From positions 1 through 44,206 of the forward strand of contig CABRXX010000020.1 of the NCBI GenBank assembly GCA_902475025.1: 44,206 nucleotides of DNA, written 5' to 3'. The notes under the pieces were generated by a model. It worked only from the letters and a program-made list of their open reading frames with translations. It had not been told where the DNA came from and made no database searches. The translations under genes were made by a program, and so were the position numbers. The DNA is from Merdiplasma sp905207905 (GTDB lineage: Bacteria; Bacillota; Clostridia; Lachnospirales; Lachnospiraceae). Shown here piece after piece: positions 42,801 to 44,206 of this stretch (its first letter is position 1; every line of letters starts with the position of its first letter).

Positions 42801-43001
42801 ATGGCAGATGGTCAGAAAAAACAGGTGCCTTTGCGTCTGTCACCGAAACTGTACGATGCCATTGCTGCCTGGGCAGAGGATGATTTCCGCTCAGTGAACG
42901 GACAGATTGAATATTTGCTGACAGAGTGTGTGAGGCAGAGAAGGAAAAACGGAAAATATGTTCCGAAACAATTGGAGGAGCATTTGGATCTGGATTTGTA
43001 G
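42801..43001 (+). CDS. Arc-type ribbon-helix-helix DNA-binding protein
   Basis: This 66-residue protein starts two bases after the SPFH stop codon, so translation is probably coupled. KKQVPLRLSPKLYDAIAAWA gives the beta-strand (residues 6-13) and helix A. SVNGQIEYLLTECVRQRR gives the Arc-type SxNxxIxxLL helix B. The C-terminal 18 residues are short and acidic (EEHLDLDL). It likely binds DNA as a dimer or tetramer at repeated half-sites. The GATATC palindrome upstream of the SPFH gene is the best target, giving autorepression. There is no toxin partner. Confidence 0.88.
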   Translation: MADGQKKQVPLRLSPKLYDAIAAWAEDDFRSVNGQIEYLLTECVRQRRKNGKYVPKQLEEHLDLDL

Positions 43002-43078
43002 AGTGTCTCCGAAAGCGGATGAGAGAAAAGGTTCACTTCAGTTGAAAGAAATCCAAAGAAAACATTTTCACCTTTTCA

Positions 43079-43107
43079 TTGACCTTGACAGAAAGGTGTG
43101 TTAGTAT
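43079..43107 (+). promoter_or_regulatory. Putative promoter of the HPr-like gene
   Basis: TTGACC (43079-43084) and TAGTAT (43102-43107) are 17 bases apart and lie 63 bases before the start codon. Confidence 0.5.
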
Positions 43108-43170
43108 GGGTATGTGCTGTAAGGCACAGGCGCAGAACACTTTTCTTAAGGAGTTGTGGGAGGAAATTTT

Positions 43171-43416
43171 ATGATTAGTCAAAAGATAACCAGCAATCAG
43201 AGCGGAAACATCGGGGAGATTATTCCTCACATCGTCCAGACTGCATGTAATTTTAAAAGTGTGATTACTTTTGAGGTAGATGAGAAGCGGGTGAATGCCA
43301 AAAGCATTATGGGAGTCATGGCATTGGCCAGTCAGAGAAACCCAAAGATTAATGTGTGTGCAGATGGAGAAGATGAAGTAGAAGCACTGAAGGCTATTGC
43401 AGGATTGCTGGAGTAA
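43171..43416 (+). CDS. HPr/Crh-like protein lacking the phospho-histidine
   Basis: I chose the ATG at 43171 after GGGAGGAAATTTT, giving 81 residues. The fold is clearly HPr: VQTACNF, VITFEVDEKRVNAKSIMGVM, KINVCADGEDEVEALKAI. The regulatory serine is kept (Ser45 in KSIMGVM, equal to Ser46 of HPr). The usual GIHARPA active site reads GNIGEIIP here, so His15 and Arg17 are lost. It cannot pass phosphate in the PTS. By analogy with Bacillus Crh it may act only as a Ser-phosphorylated co-repressor in carbon catabolite control. Alternatively it is a relic or a partner for another protein. Confidence 0.85.
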   Translation: MISQKITSNQSGNIGEIIPHIVQTACNFKSVITFEVDEKRVNAKSIMGVMALASQRNPKINVCADGEDEVEALKAIAGLLE

Positions 43417-43448
43417 ACATAACAAAAAGCAAATACAATTCAGAAAAG

Positions 43449-43487
43449 ACACCGCAGCGTGGAGAACTGCGGTGTGTTTTCTCTTTT
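43449..43487 (+). terminator. Intrinsic terminator after the HPr-like gene
   Basis: ACACCGCAG (43449-43457) and CTGCGGTGT (43467-43475) form a perfect 9-bp stem. GTTTTCTCTTTT follows. Confidence 0.85.
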
Positions 43488-43511
43488 ACAGGATTTTGCG
43501 GGGGCAGTAGG

Positions 43512-43925
43512 ATGAGAAAAAAGAAAAATGTGAGAAGAAGCAGAAGCAGGCAGTTTCTTCTGCTGGCAGGAATGGGAGCCCTTCTTCTGACCGGCTGCGG
43601 CAGAGCGCCCAAGACTCTGGCCGGTACTGCCTGGAAGGTGACAGAGTTAAAATCTGCAGACGGCACAGCCTATGATGAGTCTGCCTATGATGCTTTGATT
43701 GGAGCTACTTATTATCGTTTTGGACAAGATGGAGCCATGTCCTGTCAGGTGGGACAGGATCCGGAAGATACTTCCACGTATCGCTATGTGTATGAGGAAG
43801 GGATTTTAAAGATATCTTCTGATCAGTTGGAATGTACCGGAGAGGTAAAGCGCGGGAAAATTCAGCTGGCACTGGGAGAGGAGAGCTATGCTGTTCTTAC
43901 AGAGCAGGTGGGAGAGAAAGCGTGA
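43512..43925 (+). CDS. Small lipoprotein, unknown function
   Basis: This 137-residue protein has a basic N-terminus (MRKKKNVRRSRSR), a hydrophobic stretch (FLLLAGMGALLLTGC) and a canonical lipobox (LLTGC, Cys29), so it should be lipidated and anchored outside the membrane. The mature part starts GRAPKTLAGTAWKVTELKSA and is beta-rich, with YYRFGQDGAMSC and YRYVYEEGILKIS. This resembles the lipocalin-like or META-type pattern of small bacterial lipoproteins, but I would not assign a family. It stands alone between two terminators. Confidence 0.8.
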   Translation: MRKKKNVRRSRSRQFLLLAGMGALLLTGCGRAPKTLAGTAWKVTELKSADGTAYDESAYDALIGATYYRFGQDGAMSCQVGQDPEDTSTYRYVYEEGILKISSDQLECTGEVKRGKIQLALGEESYAVLTEQVGEKA

Positions 43926-43950
43926 GACTGTGAAGACAGTCTCTTTTTTT
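43924..43950 (+). terminator. Intrinsic terminator after the lipoprotein gene
   Basis: GAGACTGT (43924-43931) and ACAGTCTC (43936-43943) form a perfect stem with a GAAG loop. Seven Ts follow. The left arm overlaps the stop codon. Confidence 0.88.
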
Positions 43951-44120
43951 CTGGGAGTGTGCTTGGCAAAGCGGATCTGCACTGGTGAATGAAAGTATTG
44001 CCGGTGAATGGTATAGTCAAATTCGATTCGTTGTGGTGAGATAGGGGACCGAGTGAATGGGGGATATCATGCAGATTGCAGTAGAAAGTGAATTTTGCCG
44101 ATAAACCGATAGATAAAATG

Positions 44121-44151
44121 AAAAAACCGGAAATCCTATTGGAATTTCCGG
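44121..44151 (-). terminator. Intrinsic terminator of the tRNA-Arg transcript
   Basis: On the - strand CCGGAAAT and ATTTCCGG pair around a 9-base loop. Six Ts follow. It lies just 3' of the tRNA gene. Confidence 0.85.
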
Positions 44152-44155
44152 TCTA

Positions 44156-44206
44156 CGTGCGTTAGAGGATTCGAACCCCCCGACCTTTTGGTCCGTAGCC
44201 AAACGC
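44156..44206 (-). tRNA. tRNA-Arg(ACG), 3' part; 5' end outside window
   Basis: Read on the - strand, the visible part holds an anticodon stem TTTGG/CCAAA with loop CTACGGA, giving anticodon ACG. It continues with the variable region (AGGTC), a T arm (GGGGG TTCGAAT CCTCT) and the 3' acceptor strand AACGCAC. CCA is not encoded. The D arm and 5' acceptor lie beyond base 44206. Confidence 0.88.

Noticed and set aside
42801..43001. RHH protein as an antitoxin
   Set aside because: No toxin gene is adjacent. It is coupled to the SPFH gene with an operator, so a repressor role fits better.
44017..44202. 61-codon open frame over the tRNA region on the - strand
   Set aside because: It runs through the tRNA-Arg gene and its terminator, so it is not protein coding.

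Overview
The window looks like chromosomal DNA of a gut-type Firmicutes bacterium, most likely a member of the Lachnospiraceae. This rests on strong AGGAGG-type ribosome binding sites, consensus TTGACA/TATAAT promoters, intrinsic terminators, BspA-like leucine-rich repeats, KtrAB, and a galacto-N-biose/lacto-N-biose phosphorylase operon of the kind used on mucin and milk glycans. I cannot name the species from sequence alone. About 34 protein genes and one partial tRNA gene are supported.

Region 1 (1-7418, + strand) is the 3' part of a BREX phage-defence operon. It holds the end of an ABC/SMC-like AAA ATPase, a small protein with a possible PD-(D/E)xK nuclease motif, the phosphatase-fold protein PglZ, an AlbA_2/GHKL/winged-helix putative regulator, and the Lon-like ATPase BrxL. 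The usual upstream genes (brxA, brxB, brxC, pglX) are not in the window. Region 2 (7478-13484, + strand) starts 59 bases after brxL and is a protein-phosphorylation module of the TerY-P kind. It encodes an LRR_5 protein, a PH-like protein, a Ser/Thr kinase with a zinc ribbon, a TerY-like vWA protein, a PP2C phosphatase, a transglutaminase-like protein and a small membrane protein. Together, regions 1 and 2 form a defence/stress island and are the best place to look for an undescribed system.

Region 3 (13569-19791, - strand) is a potassium operon in the order ktrB, ktrA, a membrane-anchored LysR-type ligand-domain protein, kdpD, kdpE. No kdpFABC pump genes are present. The KdpDE two-component pair therefore probably controls a Ktr channel, and a 16-base direct repeat upstream of ktrB is a candidate KdpE operator. 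Region 4 (20195-23229) holds a DUF975-CmpB fusion membrane protein and a membrane-anchored metallophosphoesterase.

Region 5 (23236-31192) contains an AraC regulator divergent from an operon. The operon encodes a sugar-binding protein, two permeases, a small membrane protein, GH112 phosphorylase and N-acetylhexosamine 1-kinase. This is import and phosphorolysis of galacto-N-biose/lacto-N-biose. The transporter ATPase, galT and galE must be elsewhere. Region 6 (31440-41671) has a Gfo/Idh/MocA oxidoreductase and then a ribose-type ABC importer followed by an SMP-30 lactonase, an AroE-like dehydrogenase, a cupin phosphoglucose-isomerase-type protein and a phosphotriesterase-family lactonase. This combination points to a sugar or cyclitol catabolic route that I do not recognise.

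Region 7 (41676-44206) has an SPFH protein with a ribbon-helix-helix partner and a palindromic operator inside the promoter, an HPr-like protein without the phospho-histidine, a small lipoprotein, and the 3' end of a tRNA-Arg(ACG) gene on the - strand with its terminator. No CRISPR array, rRNA, insertion sequence or prophage gene was seen.
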